A DNA stretch of 64,000 bases from Bombardia bombarda (Eukaryota; Ascomycota; Sordariomycetes; Sordariales; Lasiosphaeriaceae), in contig JAULSR010000002.1 in the NCBI GenBank assembly GCA_030512295.1, positions 2,728,001 through 2,792,000 on the forward strand, read 5' to 3'. Every line of letters begins with the position of its first letter. The first letter of the stretch is position 1. The notes beneath the pieces are model-generated. The model worked only from the letters and a program-made list of their open reading frames with translations, was not told the DNA's origin and did not search any database. Positions 12,535 through 26,576 of this stretch are shown here, in pieces. Both the position numbers and the translations under genes were made by a program.

Positions 12535-14142
12535 GATCACGACAAAGTCTTTCCCATCCATCTTCGAGAAAACAAGGAGAGAAAGAGCCCGACTGAGCGT
12601 TTTCCCCCTTTTCCCCTCTCAACATCACACCACGAGCCCAACAGCCCAATATGTACAGTATAATAATACCTTACACATTTGTCACGCCCGGCCGGTCCTG
12701 CACGTTGGTCAGCACGTGAAAGATCAGGCGGCCTCGATATTAATTGCCCACACAACATTCATCGTTCCATTGTTTTTCTTTCAACACACACCCCTTCACA
12801 ACAAGCAGGTGGTCAGGTCCTCAGTGGGGGTGGGGCCGAGGTGTGTGGAGAAGAAAAGAGGACGAGAGGGTATGAGTGGGGGTCAGACATCCCCACATCC
12901 CATCCACCCGTCTCTGCGCTAGCGCAACTATGGGGAAAAGTGGGTCGTAAAATGTCAGATGGATAGGTGATGGGGCTGAGAAGCGAGAAAAGGGGAGCGG
13001 GGGGCAAGGACGACGACGGATACAACATAGTGTACAGTGCTGGACCACACACACCTCTCAGAGACGTCGCAACTACATGCGGAACCTGCACAGAAGAATA
13101 CGAACCGACCTCCTCACTCCACCGCCCTTGGGCACTAATAGCTAAGGTACCTAAAGGCCTACAGTAACATCAAAACTGAACCAAAGGGCAAACCTATTCA
13201 AAGTACCGAACCTGCTCTCCGCGGAAATATCCTCTTGCGTTGACCGAGGCAGGGACCCGCCATAAAAAGATTGAACCCCCAAGCAAACCCCACGATGACA
13301 CAAGGTTTCCGCCCTGCTCTTTTCTTTTTTTTTTTGTCCCCTTCGGCATGTACACTACATGTACATTTTACAAAACTGAACAAGATCGTCAGGGACTTTG
13401 ATGTATGGCGGCACGAATTGAAAAACTTTTAGCAACCCGTGATAACCCCTGTGCATAGCGGTCTGACATGCTGGTTGGTTGGCTAACTGGCCAACAACTC
13501 CCAACATCAATTGACGGGGTAGACTATTGATGTCTTCTGACTTGAGTGCCCAGTCAGGTTGTGTATGCATGTATTTCCATGATAGAGGGGTGCTTATGGC
13601 ATGTCAGTTGCACACTGTATTGCTGCGGCACAGTTCAGTTGTTGGTGCCACTGACGTGAACAGTACCCGAATGTCTAAAACAGCCCCAAGAGAAATAGAA
13701 CAGTTGAAATGACTGGGCAAAGGACCAGCGCCATGAAAATAATGCTAAAAGGTGTGTATCACTGGTATCATATCTTAAAATCTATGACGTTATCAATTTG
13801 ACTTGCTGAGAGCTTTTAAATTTACAGATCGGGCGTTAGGTCGGGGGAATGGAACTGAACATTGATCGCAGATACGCAATCTGATTGTTTTATTATTTAA
13901 TCAAGTAGAGGTAACAAATACGTTGTTGAACCTTGCTGTCGTCGCAAGTTTTATACTTGCAAGTCGATGTTATGTTTTGTTGATAGTGGCACTTGCTCTG
14001 AGGACTGATATAAAAACAAGATGAAGACAATTGCTGATTGAGTCCTGGAAATATTAGTACAGTATAAACTAGAGATAGAGCGAGTTGCTGTTCAACTGTG
14101 GCACGGCGTATATTGCATGGCCACATTGCTCTCGCAGAGTAC

Positions 14143-14480
14143 TCAGCTTGCTTTAAAGACAATAGGGCCCGTGTGATTGTCTAATCTTGGCATGTCGCCG
14201 TACCGGAGAGGAGTAAGTGGGCTTCTACCTCTGAAGTGACTTTGTATGGTCTCTACCGCATCTAGTAGCAAGTTGGCTTGCCACTCGTGAGTTTTGGTTT
14301 CAAGATCTGCGTATGTATTGTGTAATATGTCGTAGTTGTCAGCTGAGGCAAACTTCGCGGCCAAGGTCTTAATGTCCCAAGGCCGATCTCAGTCCCAGTC
14401 AGGATCTTGGCATTAGATGAACCCGAGGCGAGGCCGCTGCTTCCGTCGATTTAGCTAATATGCATCAGCGATGTCATCTG
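14143..14480 (-). pseudogene. Possible decayed coding fragment, family unknown
   Basis: Reading the minus strand in one frame gives a protein-like stretch that includes DRPWDIKTLAAKFASADNYD and then LETKTHEWQANLLLDAVETI, ending in a stop near 14143. The same frame continues upstream through TGA (14389-14391, flanked by DWD and DRPWD, so plausibly a former TGG Trp) and TAA (14413-14415). The segment is rich in W, D and aliphatic residues at sensible spacing, unlike neighbouring random frames. I do not recognise the family, and chance cannot be excluded. Confidence 0.3.
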
Positions 14481-17400
14481 CTTTTGGAAGCTGTCGTATT
14501 ATGGCCATGTCTAGATTCTCAAAGACTGAAATACACGTCTGTCCCGTATAAAGGTTAGCGCAAGCTCGGGTACCAGGATCGGATCGTGTAAGGTTATAAG
14601 CATCTTACCTTTGCTCACTTTGCAATAAAGAGGATGAGCTGACGAACGATGCCGAGGCAGCCTCTGAGCGCATACACGCCACGTGGATCGTGCCCCTTGG
14701 TTGTCGATGTCAGCGGGCCCTGGCGGGCGCGATCGAGCACTGGATGCATCACATGAACCCGTTCCCGCCCCTATCAGCCGCCTTGCGAAACATCTTTGGA
14801 TCGAGACTCAGGAAGAAGGTGGTCTCTAACCGTTTTCCCCGCGCGAAAGCAGCCAATGAAGATGTGTGAGGCGTTCAACAAGGCGGTACGCTTGCTGCGG
14901 CTGTTGCATCAAACAGGGTACCCCATACCATCCATGACGAGCAGCCGGTGATGCCGCAAGCCGACGACACCCAACGGGACAGCCATTCCTGTCCTGCAAC
15001 TGGTACTGGATCTGGCCTTCGCATGCAACTAACGATCGCGGGAGGGCTTCGGCAGGGATCTGGTTAAGGCTTCGGTTGGAGGGTTCCAGAGAAAAGCACC
15101 CTCCTCTTGGACTCGCAGACAATGACTAATGCGCAACATCAGTATATTCTCCCATTGGCCGCCAGAGCTTGCTGGCCAAGCAACCTCATGTCAATAGCCA
15201 TAAAAACTATACATGAAGACACGACGTTGATGCAGATGTTAGTGGAGACAGAGCAACACTATTGATGCTCAGAATGCAGCGCGCAGCCAGCTAACCCGGG
15301 AACTTCGCTCCCCCATGACAACGACGACGGCCCCTGAGGTCTCCAGAAGACGAAAGTGAAGGATTCCATAGTATCCAACTTAAGTCTACGCGATGCTGTG
15401 CACATGATGGCAAGCCACCCAAAATAGCACCCCCCAGATGGGACCAACATAGTATGGACACTATCCAGGACACGGTGAGGATTGTGGGGAACCATAGCGG
15501 CCACCGCAACGCACAGAGGATGGAAGGATGACAAGATGGCTTGCATGGATGCAGCCGTCCCAAGTGGGCTGACAGTTGGAGCGGGGGAAAGGAAGAAGAG
15601 AGGGGGGGCGGAGCAATGGGTTCTTCGGCGGAGGGAATCGCAAGGCCAGAAACAAATGAGGAATCTCGGCACGAAATGAAAAGAACAGAGACGACGAGTG
15701 CCGGAGGGGCAGGTATCTGGTGATTTATAACATGCTTGGCATTGTGTAGTTGGTCGTTCTTGGGCTGTCAAAAGGACCTCCAGCTTGTCTGTTGCCTTCT
15801 GCCTTAGGTAGGTAGGAATCGTCGAGCCTGTAATCGGTATCCGTATGATGCATGTGGTCAGCATTGCACAGCTCCTGTCGTTCTGTGGCCAATCCGCACC
15901 ACATAAGGGGTATTTCAACTTGGAAAAGGGAGTTGTGGTGTTGGGATCGTCTGGATGGGCGATGGAAACGGGAATCGAGAAAGTGCTGGACCACATCTTG
16001 TGGAGATCAAGTTCATGTGGGTCAGTTAATTTTAAAGTTCATGAAAGAACTGCAGATGGAAAGCAGCCGCGTCGAAAGTGCCTTCCGCGGTAAGAGTTAT
16101 CCGATAAACAAGAAACCTCCGGACTTGCCCGTGCCTTCCTTCTCTTTTCTTCTACTGTAGGAAGTATCGATGGATGGAATTGCCCGCCCGGTGGGGGAAG
16201 CACGGGGGCAGTGCACAATAGATGCTTTTGGCCTCCAAACTTAACAAATCTTTGCAGCAACTGACGTAAGCTTTGTTAAGATGGATAAGGCACTTTTGCC
16301 GTGCCCTGGTGGTTACTGCACGGAAAATCTGGTGCTCACGGATGCCATATCCAGGGAAGCTCAACCAGACGGTCGGAATCGACTCCACGAATGGTGATTG
16401 CAGGACTTCCGGGCCAGCTACTCTTCTGGCCATTTATCACGGCCAAATCTGGAGGTGGCGCCGGTGACTTGCATCCTTCTCTCGTGCTTTCGACTCATCG
16501 AAACATTTTGTTCCTTTACCCGGGCATACCAATCCAGGGAACCCGGACTTCTCTCCAGGATTGATTCCTGGTCCTCTGAATTGCCGATTTTCGCAGAAGG
16601 AGCACCTTGAATTTGGTGCCCGGCAGGCCAGAAGCTCCCGAGGTCGGGTAACTACGTAATTTAAACAGCGTGGGGGTGGGTTTACTGTGCCTGCTACAGA
16701 TTTACCGCCCCATGTCGATCGTTTATCCTCACTCATCATTTTTAGCAAGTTCAAACAAATGCTGGGGAAAGCTGCGCTAGACGGACGGAAACCTGGATTC
16801 TCTATCATGACAATGACAAGGATATTACGAGCTACAAGAGGGCACTTGTACGTAAGGGAACGACGAATGATGTCTTGTTTTATTTAGTGCAAGTGCTAAT
16901 GTACTGGACCTAATCCCGTATACGCGCTGGCGCGGTCTCGAAGTGACGGATGGCTTGGCATACGACTGCGTCTTTCCCAATGAAGAATGTGTGAGAGGTG
17001 CCAGTAGATTCCATCGAGGACGCTTTCGGGGTTAGAGTAGGTGAAGAGGTAGTGAGCAAAGGTGGCGAGAATACCATATTCGGCACTTTTCCCATACCTT
17101 TGCTCATAACGTACCTGCCCAGAGACACTGAGATAGGTGTCATAGGACTTAGGGTAGTGTTCTGAAGAGATACCCGCTGAATATTTCACGATAAAAGATA
17201 ACAACAAAAATGGCAATCGGTAGCAAAGATGAAATGACAACAGTATATGTACTGTATCTCCACTGGGGCTTCTGGTCAGCAACAGTCTATTTACAATAGT
17301 ATGTAGATTCCGACCCGTACAAATGAAGGGGAAAATATTGACCGTCACGCGACTGACAGGCGGATATTTGACGAATTACACTTGAACACTAATGAGGCAG

Positions 17401-20400
17401 CCTTTAAAAGTGAGCCCATGAACCCATGAGACACCGACGACCCATGTCCATCTATGCTTGACAGATCGCCGATAGTGCCGGAAGGAGGGACATGCCCAAA
17501 GACAACTCGCACTGTATTGGACACATAAGTACTATATGAAGTGCTTCATTACAAGCTAGGATCTTAAGCATCCATGTGCATCATTTCTCGCACATGTACC
17601 AGAGAGGTATGTAGCATATGGGTGAGTAAGTAATAGCAGTTTGAGGTTCCCTTTATGTCAGAAAGACTTCCCCGTGATCATCTTGGACAGGGTATCTGGG
17701 TATCCCATTCGTATAGTTGGGGGCAAAAGACCCCCCACCGATTTGGAGCGTTTTGATCCAGAACCACGTTGCTGGAACTCGGGAGTTTCAGGCTAGGTAG
17801 GTGAGTGGGCGGTGCACTGACATTGGATGTCGTTCCCCGGGCGGCGCCCACCACGTCGTCTGCGTGGCGGGAAGCCAAACAAAACAAAATTGGGTAGAAC
17901 CACCCCAAATACAGCCGGTACTTTAAAACAAGGCGCCTTTGACCTGAAGCAAAGTTGAGCCGCCAATCTCTAAATTTTCATGACCTGTGCTTTTGTCCCT
18001 CGTTATTTTGCCCTCATCTGGCCAGTACGACAAGCTCTCGGATTTCCCCCGAAAATGGAAGGTCGGCTGGGTTTAAATAGCGCCTGGTCGGCAGTCCTGG
18101 TCTCTCGCTGTCTACTACCTCCCTCTACCGCCCTGATCTATGGATGCCTGTACATTCCAGCGGATCCGTGTATCCTATGTAGGTAGGAGGTATCGTGGGA
18201 GTCTACCTCAGCCTGGGTAGTACCTACCTACCTAATTGTGAACGGCAATCGCTCCCCCACCTACGGCAACATGGATGGATTAACGGCGATGCTAATTGTG
18301 GGAGAGAAGGATGACCGAGGAATGCAATGCTCAAAAGATAATATCTCTGCCGAGTAGTCTGCGCGAACACACAATCAATTCCATGGCGCAAAGAAGGGTA
18401 TATGTCGGGCAAGGCAGCATCAGCCAACTGCAAACTGCAATAGCGGATGCAACAGGACGGGTTTCCCTGCTTCTTGGTAATTGCGCATCCTGACTGGTCG
18501 AAAAGGAGGTTCAAAGGATGTCAGCTGCCCCTCCACGATGCCCTCCAAGATGCCCCTCACCACCCCTCGTCACCCCTCCATGTGCGTCGTTGCTTCCAAT
18601 TGAACTTCCAGTGCCCCTCAGAATGTCAAGGTCCATGCTTCAGCGGGGCTCCAGCGAGCACCGCATCCGTCGCAGCGCGGGCCATTGGCTGCAGCAACGA
18701 CAAGCCAAGGAGCATTTCGACTGGCTGGCAACTCTTCTGACGTCGCACCCTATGCCCTCTTGCGAAGACGGGCGTAGAGGAAGAGGCAGTGCTGACGCCC
18801 ATTGGGTCCCATTGGGTTATGGCCGTCCGTTGTCATTGTCGTTGTCGTCGTCAGGCTCCTCAAGAGAAGTCCTGTGTGCCTGTGACAATCAGTACCTACC
18901 TACGAAAGTCCCCATCCCTCCTCCTCGCGGCCTCCTTCCTCCTGCTCTCCGACCCCTCAGGATTGATTGCCCTGCGGTGTCTCCCGCTGGCAGGTGCGAT
19001 GCAGCGAATGACGGGACTAGGTAATGACGAATGACGAGCGGCATTGGCCGGGCCGTCGTCAACGAGCTCGGGGGTGCCTGCCTTGCTGTGCGTTGTGCAC
19101 TGTGCAGTGTGTAGTGGTTGCAGGGCGTGCCTTCCCATCGAGTCGTATCGAGTGGAAACCTGCCTCGAGCCTGCCTGCAACCCAATTCCGTAATTCCCAT
19201 GCCTTGGCGGCTTCTCGATTCTCAGGGCTCACTCACACTCACACTCACGCACTGCTTCTGTTTACAGAGACGACAATTCCGATTCCATACTGTGTTTCGT
19301 ACCTAGTAAGGTACATGCCTACCTCACGTATGCGAAACTAGCCATACACATCAGCTGATATGTTTCTTATTTGATCGTCGATGCCACGCAAACCCGGAAT
19401 CATCACTTCTAGTGGCGCTAGCATGTCCTGATGACCATCCGCTCCTCCTCCTCCGCCGGTGCCTGACAAACTGAAACTCGAATCAGCAGACCGACCGATG
19501 CTGACATGCTGTTCCGCCGTCGACCGTCATCCAGTCCCGATTGAGATTCCCGGACCAGTCAATTGACCGCCAGTCGCAGAGCAGTCCACGGTACCCCCAG
19601 CCAGCAGCCAAGTCTAGGTATAGGACTAGTTCCCGCTGCCCAGGGGAAAAACGAAAACGACAAAGAAGAAAAGAAAAGTGACACCTGTCGGAGACCGCAA
19701 CCCCTGAACACTGACGACGACACACGCGAGGACGACGACGGCGGTGGCGGCGACGCACGGGACAGACCGGGTCAACATTGGGCATCGGACTCGCGAGTTG
19801 AGCCTCCTTGGGCCTGCCTGCACCGGACATTATCTGCTTTCCGCTTTCAGCACAGTACTATTTGGTGTAACACACAATCCATTGGAACGGGATAGATTTG
19901 CACACTCGGCAGTTTCTGATATGATATATTGCCCAGACATGTCACACCGCCTGACTGAGCTGCGTTTGTTATCCCTACAGTCGCCTATCCAATCATTCGT
20001 GTGTTGAGGCGGTGTTGGCTGGATCTACACAGTACGTATGCAGTTCCATGGGTGCCGCCACTTTTCGACTGTTCCCCCCACAAGATCTGGCCAGAGAATT
20101 CCCCGTATCCGTACATACATTCACTACAGTACCCGAGCCTCAGCAGGTGATGGTTGTTGCCCACACGCCCGTGTTGGGAATGAATCGCGTGTTCAAAGAC
20201 CCCCCCTGTCCGCTCGGGGAGACTCTTTTTCATCTGCCGATACATGTTCAACATCGACTCAAATTTGGATGGCTCAAAGTTATATCAACGTGAACACAGG
20301 AAATGTACAAACCAGAGCGGCCGAGGTACCCCGGATTAACCCCAGGTCCAATCCGCATTTCATCGTAGTTCACACCTACTTCGATTCAAAGCAGAACAAT

Positions 20401-22227
20401 GGCACCATAATCTATTTTACGTGGCCTTGGCAGCATGTAACATTGGGACGCTTAGATGAAGATGCATTCACATCGACCAAGCGACCAGTATGGGCTCATG
20501 CGGAGACCTGAACAAAGGCATTGTCACTTTATCTGCCAACCCTTAAAACCGCACTCGAGGTCGAGGTTATGCGAGACTAGCGACTTGACGAGCTTGTAGA
20601 TGGCCGTTCAGTGCCTCTCTCCGCAACTCCGCCGCATTCCCGGCTGCAGTTAGATACTTTCCAAGATCATGCCAGCTCCTTTAGTACCACTGGGACAATC
20701 TGGAGCTAATCAGTATTGTACAGAGCTTGTACCTTATACTGTATGTGAGAATTGACCAGCTGTGGCAGCCGTGACATCCGTGCCAGCCGCCTGTCACAAA
20801 ACGAAGGCCCCGAGCCGACATGGCGAAGTGCTTTTTAGACGCCGAGTCCGCCCGATGTCGTTGTTAGGCGTGGCGTCAAGGTGACATACTTCACGGATTC
20901 GTACCGCAGCCGTTTCGTGCTTGTTGAGGTGTCGCATACTATTAAACACCACCAAGTTCATGCATTAGTAGGTACAGTACATAACCGTATCATCAAAGTG
21001 ATATACGGGTGCAGCAGGCAGATGGGGCAGTCTCTGTCCATAGCGGTGGCTTGCTTGACTGACTGATATCAGTTAGGGACCGACCCGGATGCTCTAATTC
21101 TACTAAGCCCCCTGTCTCCCGTGCTTTGGGGCTTAGGAGATGGGCCGAGGAAGCAAGTTTTTCTCGGCAGCTTCTCTTTCTTTGGCGAAGACCAAAAGCC
21201 TGCGCATCTCCAAGATAACTGTACAACTTCACCGTTCGGTCTAGCATGACCCGTAATGCACCGACGAGCCCGAAGACTCATGTGGCTACTGGCAAACCGG
21301 TGCCTCTGGGAATAATAGGGGCCGCTCTGATCTGCACTAATCACAAGACGTCACTAGCAAATGGGTTCAGGAGTCATTCCCCCGATCAAGTCTAGAGTCG
21401 AGCTGGAAAAGAAGGAACTATTTCCGTCCGGGGCTTTAGCGCCATCTCTCCATGCCTTGGCCGTTTCTCAACCCCCGGCGGTGCCTGTCCTGGGGTGTCT
21501 TGCCTGCCACGCGTGTCAGGCTAACCCCCACACAACAGCCCACAGTTTCTTTCACAGATCCTGGATCGACCCCTGTCGTGCTCGAGCCCCCTCGTCCCAG
21601 ACCCGCCATGCCATGCCAATGCCCCGGACAAGTCAACAGACAAGTCAACTTCCGGGTTTGACGACATGGCTTGGAGCTCGCACTGTGCGCCTGTATACGT
21701 ACCTTGCTGTGCTTCTCTTCCTGTCATTCCATGGCGGCTTCTAGCGTTCAGCTCGCCATATACGGCACCCGCACCTCCCACGCCCCAGGACCCCAGGCCA
21801 GCCAGGGCGTCAGTCCGGGTCCGCCGTTCGGGGTTGAGCGGCGATGCGCCCTGGCTCCAATGGGAATCAGCAAGAGTCCCGAGGACATTAGAACGCCACC
21901 GAACAAGTACAAGTCGGTCTAGCAAAGGGGGGGACAGAAGGAAAGAAAATGCCTTTCTCTCTCTCCATCGCCGCCTCGGCTGTCGACCCATCACTGCCAC
22001 CGACAGTCACTACTCCCTGTCCATCTCATACCCTTACTCTATCCAGGCTTCTCTTATACAAATATCCTCTACTTCCCCCCAAACACCTGGATGGATTCCC
22101 CGTCTCTCTTCTCCTCACTCTCCAAACTTCCTTGTCCGGCCCATTATACATTTCTACTCACTGCTCCTTGAAGCGTGAATCCTAGCCTATATCGTGCTCC
22201 TTCCTTCCAACTTCCCACTTCTCCAGC

Positions 22228-23364
22228 ATGTCGCCTCACAATGACGCACCCTCCCCGGCCGGCAGCTTCACTGCCGGCTTCAACAGGATCTCGTTCCGTC
22301 CTTCGGGCTCCCCTGCCATCATGAACGACCACCTCATGCCGGTCGACTCTCACTCGCCCCTCAGCAGCTCCTATGACAGCAGCTCATTAGAGTCGTCCGC
22401 CTTCCATATGAACCGGCCGCTTGTGCCGGGCGTCTACGTCCCAACCATGTGCTTCTTCGAGGACGGAACGGAAGAAGTAGATACGGAGACGATTGCTCGC
22501 CACGCCGTGCGACTGGCCCGCGCCGGTGTTACCGGCCTGGCTACCCAAGGCAGCAATGGAGAGGCTGTTCACCTCGACCGCTCAGAAAGGCAATTGGTCA
22601 CGGCAACCACACGCAAGGCCTTGGACGACGCCGGACATGCCCATATGCCCATCATTGTTGGCTGTGGCGCGCAGAGCACTCGTGAGACCATCAACCTCTG
22701 CCGCGAGGCATGGGAGGCAGGCGGCGACTATGCCCTCGTGCTCCCGCCATCCTACTACTCGGGTCTCTTCGCCCCAGCAATGGAGACCGTGATCGAGTTT
22801 TTCAAGGCTGTTGCCGATGCGTCGCCCATTCCCCTAATCATTTACAACTACCCCGGCGCTGTGGGTGGAATGGATCTGTCTTCAGATGTTATTTTGCAGC
22901 TTTCTCAGCACGCCAACATTGTCGGTGTGAAGCTCACATGCGGCAACACTGGCAAGCTCAACCGCGTGGCCGCCGCCACGCGCAAACTCTCCAAGAGACG
23001 CGACCCCGACCACCCAGAGTTTTTGGTCCTGGCAGGCTCTGCCGACTTTTCTATTCAGTCCCTGGTAGCCGGAGGTCATGGGATCCTGGCTGGCCTGGCC
23101 AATATTGCCCCCAAGGCATGCATCAAGACAATTGAGCTGTACAACCAAGGCAAGCATGCCGAGGCCGAGGCCATGCAAGCGATTGTCTCCGAGGGAGACT
23201 GGACAGCCATCCAAGGTGGTGTCGTTGGTGTCAAGGCTGGACTCCAGGGCTGGACCGGCTACGGTGGCTACGCAAGAAGCCCCTTGCCCAAGCCCACCGC
23301 CGATCAAGCGAAGAAGTGGAAGGAGGGCTTCAGGGATCTGATCATGCTTGAGAAGTCTCTCTAA
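22228..23364 (+). CDS. DapA-family (N-acetylneuraminate lyase superfamily) aldolase
   Basis: A single exon of 378 aa. Family signatures are GLATQGSNGEAVHL near residues 104-117, the catalytic Tyr in IIYNYPGAVGG, the Schiff-base Lys in IVGVKLTCGNTGK, and the late motif LAGSADFS. Class I aldolases of this family split or make 2-oxo acids through a lysine imine in a TIM barrel. In ascomycetes such proteins include L-threo-3-deoxy-hexulosonate aldolase (galacturonate catabolism) and 4-hydroxy-2-oxoglutarate aldolase-like enzymes. Lysine synthesis is unlikely because fungi use the aminoadipate route. The first ~60 residues are a Ser/Pro-rich extension; translation from the Met before NRPLVPGVYVPT (about residue 61) would give the usual length. 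The substrate cannot be assigned from sequence. Confidence 0.9.
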   Translation: MSPHNDAPSPAGSFTAGFNRISFRPSGSPAIMNDHLMPVDSHSPLSSSYDSSSLESSAFHMNRPLVPGVYVPTMCFFEDGTEEVDTETIARHAVRLARAGVTGLATQGSNGEAVHLDRSERQLVTATTRKALDDAGHAHMPIIVGCGAQSTRETINLCREAWEAGGDYALVLPPSYYSGLFAPAMETVIEFFKAVADASPIPLIIYNYPGAVGGMDLSSDVILQLSQHANIVGVKLTCGNTGKLNRVAAATRKLSKRRDPDHPEFLVLAGSADFSIQSLVAGGHGILAGLANIAPKACIKTIELYNQGKHAEAEAMQAIVSEGDWTAIQGGVVGVKAGLQGWTGYGGYARSPLPKPTADQAKKWKEGFRDLIMLEKSL

Positions 23365-23849
23365 TGGCTTCCACACTGAATGCCAGCGTCCGAGAGTAAT
23401 GACGAATCGCTTTCTGGCGAGGGACGAAGCTACAAAAGCATGTGGCACGGCAGCTTGGCCTTGTTTACTATTATTTGGCGTTGAACAAGGTCACGACTTG
23501 ACCGTACCTGCGGCCACAAGAGATGCATACATAGGATTATGGTGCACGACATCAGATGGTTTTGTGTGAATGGAAAGAGAACGCCAAGGAACGGCGCCTC
23601 TCTTCTTATCAGTGTGTAGGACACAAGGGATCCACTGGCGTTTATGACCATGCTTTTCTCCCGTGTCACTTTTGCGGGGCGGGAGAATATGGGAACAAAA
23701 AGCAAGATTTTTAGAAGTTTAATCGGCGTTAGGAAAGAAAGACGTGACATGGGCTGGAGGACGACGGTCGCTGTGCGACCAAGGAAAACACTCCCTATTC
23801 CCCGGAACTCGATTTTTGTCGATCGATACCCGACCTCTCCATCTTTTTG

Positions 23850-23869
23850 CCCCCCCCCCCCCCCCCCCC
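23850..23869. repeat. Poly-C tract, 20 bases
   Basis: An uninterrupted run of 20 C, about 490 bases past the aldolase stop. The length is likely imprecise. Confidence 0.9.
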
Positions 23870-26576
23870 AATTTCCTCCCTCTTGTGTCCTCCGATGGGG
23901 TGATCTGATGGTTGTGTCATATTTGACGCGTCATCTATCTACCCCAGGGGCTCTCTCTTTTTATCTCTCCGTTTTTCAATGAAGCGCGCCTATTGAGGCG
24001 ACGTTACAAAAAGCATTTTTTAATTCACCAACAGATACTTGTTTCTGTCAGTAAGTGTCTCTTTTTTAGATATTTACTTCTTCGTGTATGATGGGAATGG
24101 ATTGATCGGGACAGGATAAGATGGAGTAGGACAGGGAACGAAGCCTTTAGTATTGGGAATAGGGATTGGATCGGGATCGTCAAAAAGGGTCGGGCAGATT
24201 CGGGTAGAAGATGTTTTCTTTAGATGATAGCACGAATCGACACGAGTTTACTAACCTACTGCTTACCTACCATACCTACGTTGTTTCTATCTGCATGCCT
24301 ACTTGGCTGTCTTTGGTACGTCTCTGCTCTTGAACTCCCTGGCGTGTTGATCCTTCCTGAGAGAATCCCGACAACGACTTTTCAATATGAACATCAACAG
24401 AAGTACCGTTGCGTAACACAAGCAAGATGCTATTACCCATGTCTATCATCTCAATTTACCCTTTTTTTAATAAGCGGCAAGCCGCTTAACCTCTCTCTCA
24501 GCCTTCTACCTCTAACTTCATAGGGCAATCCGGTTCGACAAAGTTATTATGTGTCCGACGCTCGGCACCGTGGAGGTAGCACAAACATGCATAACGAGAG
24601 ACATCAGAATGCTGGCTGGGCCGGAGATCACAATCAGCTCATGTCTAGCTACCAGGCTACATACCGCGCGCGCGCCAGGGGACTTTATTTCCTGTGTTGA
24701 GCAAGTTATCCGCCCACCACCCTCCTCCGCCTTGCTACATATCTGAGCCCCTGCCTACTTACTTACTTACTTACCTATCCCTAGCAGTACAGTACTCGCG
24801 CGTCCGCTACTTAGCTTCATCGGGTAGGTAGGTTTTTTGTCGGGTCAAGCATTCCCGGGACGGGACGGGCGGGGCAAGATGGCATGGATGGCCCTGCTCT
24901 GCGCTGTTTTGCTTTTTGTAAGTGCCTGGCCTGGGTAGCATCACATATGTGATCGACGGATGTATGTACACATACACTGCCTGCCTGTTCTGTTTCTCGG
25001 TGTCGTCGTTAGAATGAGAGGGGGGTTGTTTAGAGAGGGGGAACGAGATGGAGGTTGTTGTGGATCTCGGCCCCGTTGCACGACATATGCGTGGCCAACA
25101 TATGGCCCCTAGAAACTAATCACTGCATGGATTACAAAGAGATACTGTGTAGAGAAAAGATGTGTTTGTAATGTCGTACAACACCACTCATCGGGGGTGG
25201 CCGATGGTTGTTGATCTGATTCTCTAATCTTTTCTGCTCGCGTGATGGCTTGCTTGGCTTGGTAGACCGGTCGAGATTAATGTTCTCTTTCCGTCTTGTA
25301 TCAAGTCTAGTTAGTCTAGTCTAGTGGTCTAGACAAATGCCGAAAAATACGAAAGGCGGAGAAGCGGTTTCCTGCGTCCTTTTTCTTCTCTCCTCCACCC
25401 TTGTGTTTCGTGTCGGATCGATCCTTGCTGCAGCGGGCTAGAACTGGGCGGCCAGCCTTGGATATGTACATATAGTATCATGTATGGATATAGGTGTGTC
25501 CCCATGTAGGCAACCCAGCCTGCCTACCGGTATACATAGAGCACAGTATATGTATGTAAGTATAAACTGCCTCATGGAAGCAGGCAAGCCACTTACTTGG
25601 CTTTCTTTTTTCGTTCTTGTCAATCCATCCCTGCTGCCATGTCACGTACCGTGTACCCTGTGTGTAGCGTAAACTACCCAGTGCAGTGTATCATAGGTAG
25701 GCAGCGGCTCTTTGGTATCATAGAAGCATCATATCGTTCGAGGAACTCTGACAGGTCATAATCTTGATCTCTGTTACTTTTTGCCGCCCGGGTTTCCGTA
25801 CTTTTTCTACCAGCCTACCTTATCTTAGTCTCACTGTGCCCTGTATCCATCCGTTTACACCTATCCCAGCGGGTCTGATATCATACGAGTACTATGTCTG
25901 TTCCGGGGATTTTCTCCAGTGGGGTAGACAAAATCGATTAATTTGTGTATGCATATAGGAGTGGGACGTGGTGATCAGTACCTGTACCGGGCCATGGTGA
26001 TGCCTGCTTAACTTTATCTTTCTCTTGAGCGGTGAGAGAGAGAAAGATTGGGAATTATACTACCAGACGCAGTGATCATTTGTTTTGTGCATTTCAATCG
26101 GGCCGTTGTATACAGTGATATGTATCGGAGACATGTAGGAGGAGGAGGACGACGACGAGAAAGCAATCAGCTAGATGAAGTAATCACTACTTGGATAGAC
26201 ATACAAAATAAAAAGGAAAAAGGTGAACCGTCGTTGACGTTGAACACTGTACAATATACATCCGGCGCCACACTGGGTGGGTGGAGCATGGATTATCGGA
26301 GGAGGGAGGAGGGGAACGAGCAGCGGACGAAAGCCCCCCCGTCGTGTCTCACTCGGGGATACGCTCTTGTACAGCCGGGAAGCGCGTTTTCCGTCGTCTC
26401 TAGCCCCTCCCCTCAGGGAAGAAGCATGGCAATGTAAGAAATTGTCTTGGGCTGCGGGATGTGATGTGACGGGGGATGCAGGGAGCTTTGGGAGGGGAAA
26501 GCCGCCCGTCTGGTTTGTCGGCGTGGAAGCCATGCTGATATGACGCGGGAGAAAAGAGGAGGGGCTGAGGGGTGTG

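Larger units (their letters stand above)
12222..22227. other. 10-kb gene desert
   Basis: No intact gene is recognised. Open frames of up to 245 codons occur, but overlap others on both strands and show no domain or codon-bias signal. The region contains an 18-base A run (12517-12534), a decayed coding fragment (about 14143-14480, listed separately), an odd open stretch at 16896-17348 (minus), AGGT/ACCT tracts near 15802, 17791, 18177-18187, 18219-18234 and 18894-18903, and a GTACAGTAC motif at 20972-20980. The last few hundred bases are pyrimidine-rich and are probably the promoter and 5' UTR of the aldolase gene. Confidence 0.55.

Noticed and set aside
15259..15996. 245-codon minus-strand frame in the gene desert
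   Set aside because: Frequent Cys, Trp, Pro and Ser without any domain or repeat pattern, and overlapped by other frames; looks random.
16896..17348. 150-codon minus-strand frame with a protein-like centre (YSNPESVLDGIYWHLSHIL)
   Set aside because: A second frame over the same bases looks equally protein-like; no family recognised, no start or splice context that settles it.
12222..22227. Possible transposon in the gene desert
   Set aside because: No transposase, reverse transcriptase, terminal repeats or target duplication could be seen.
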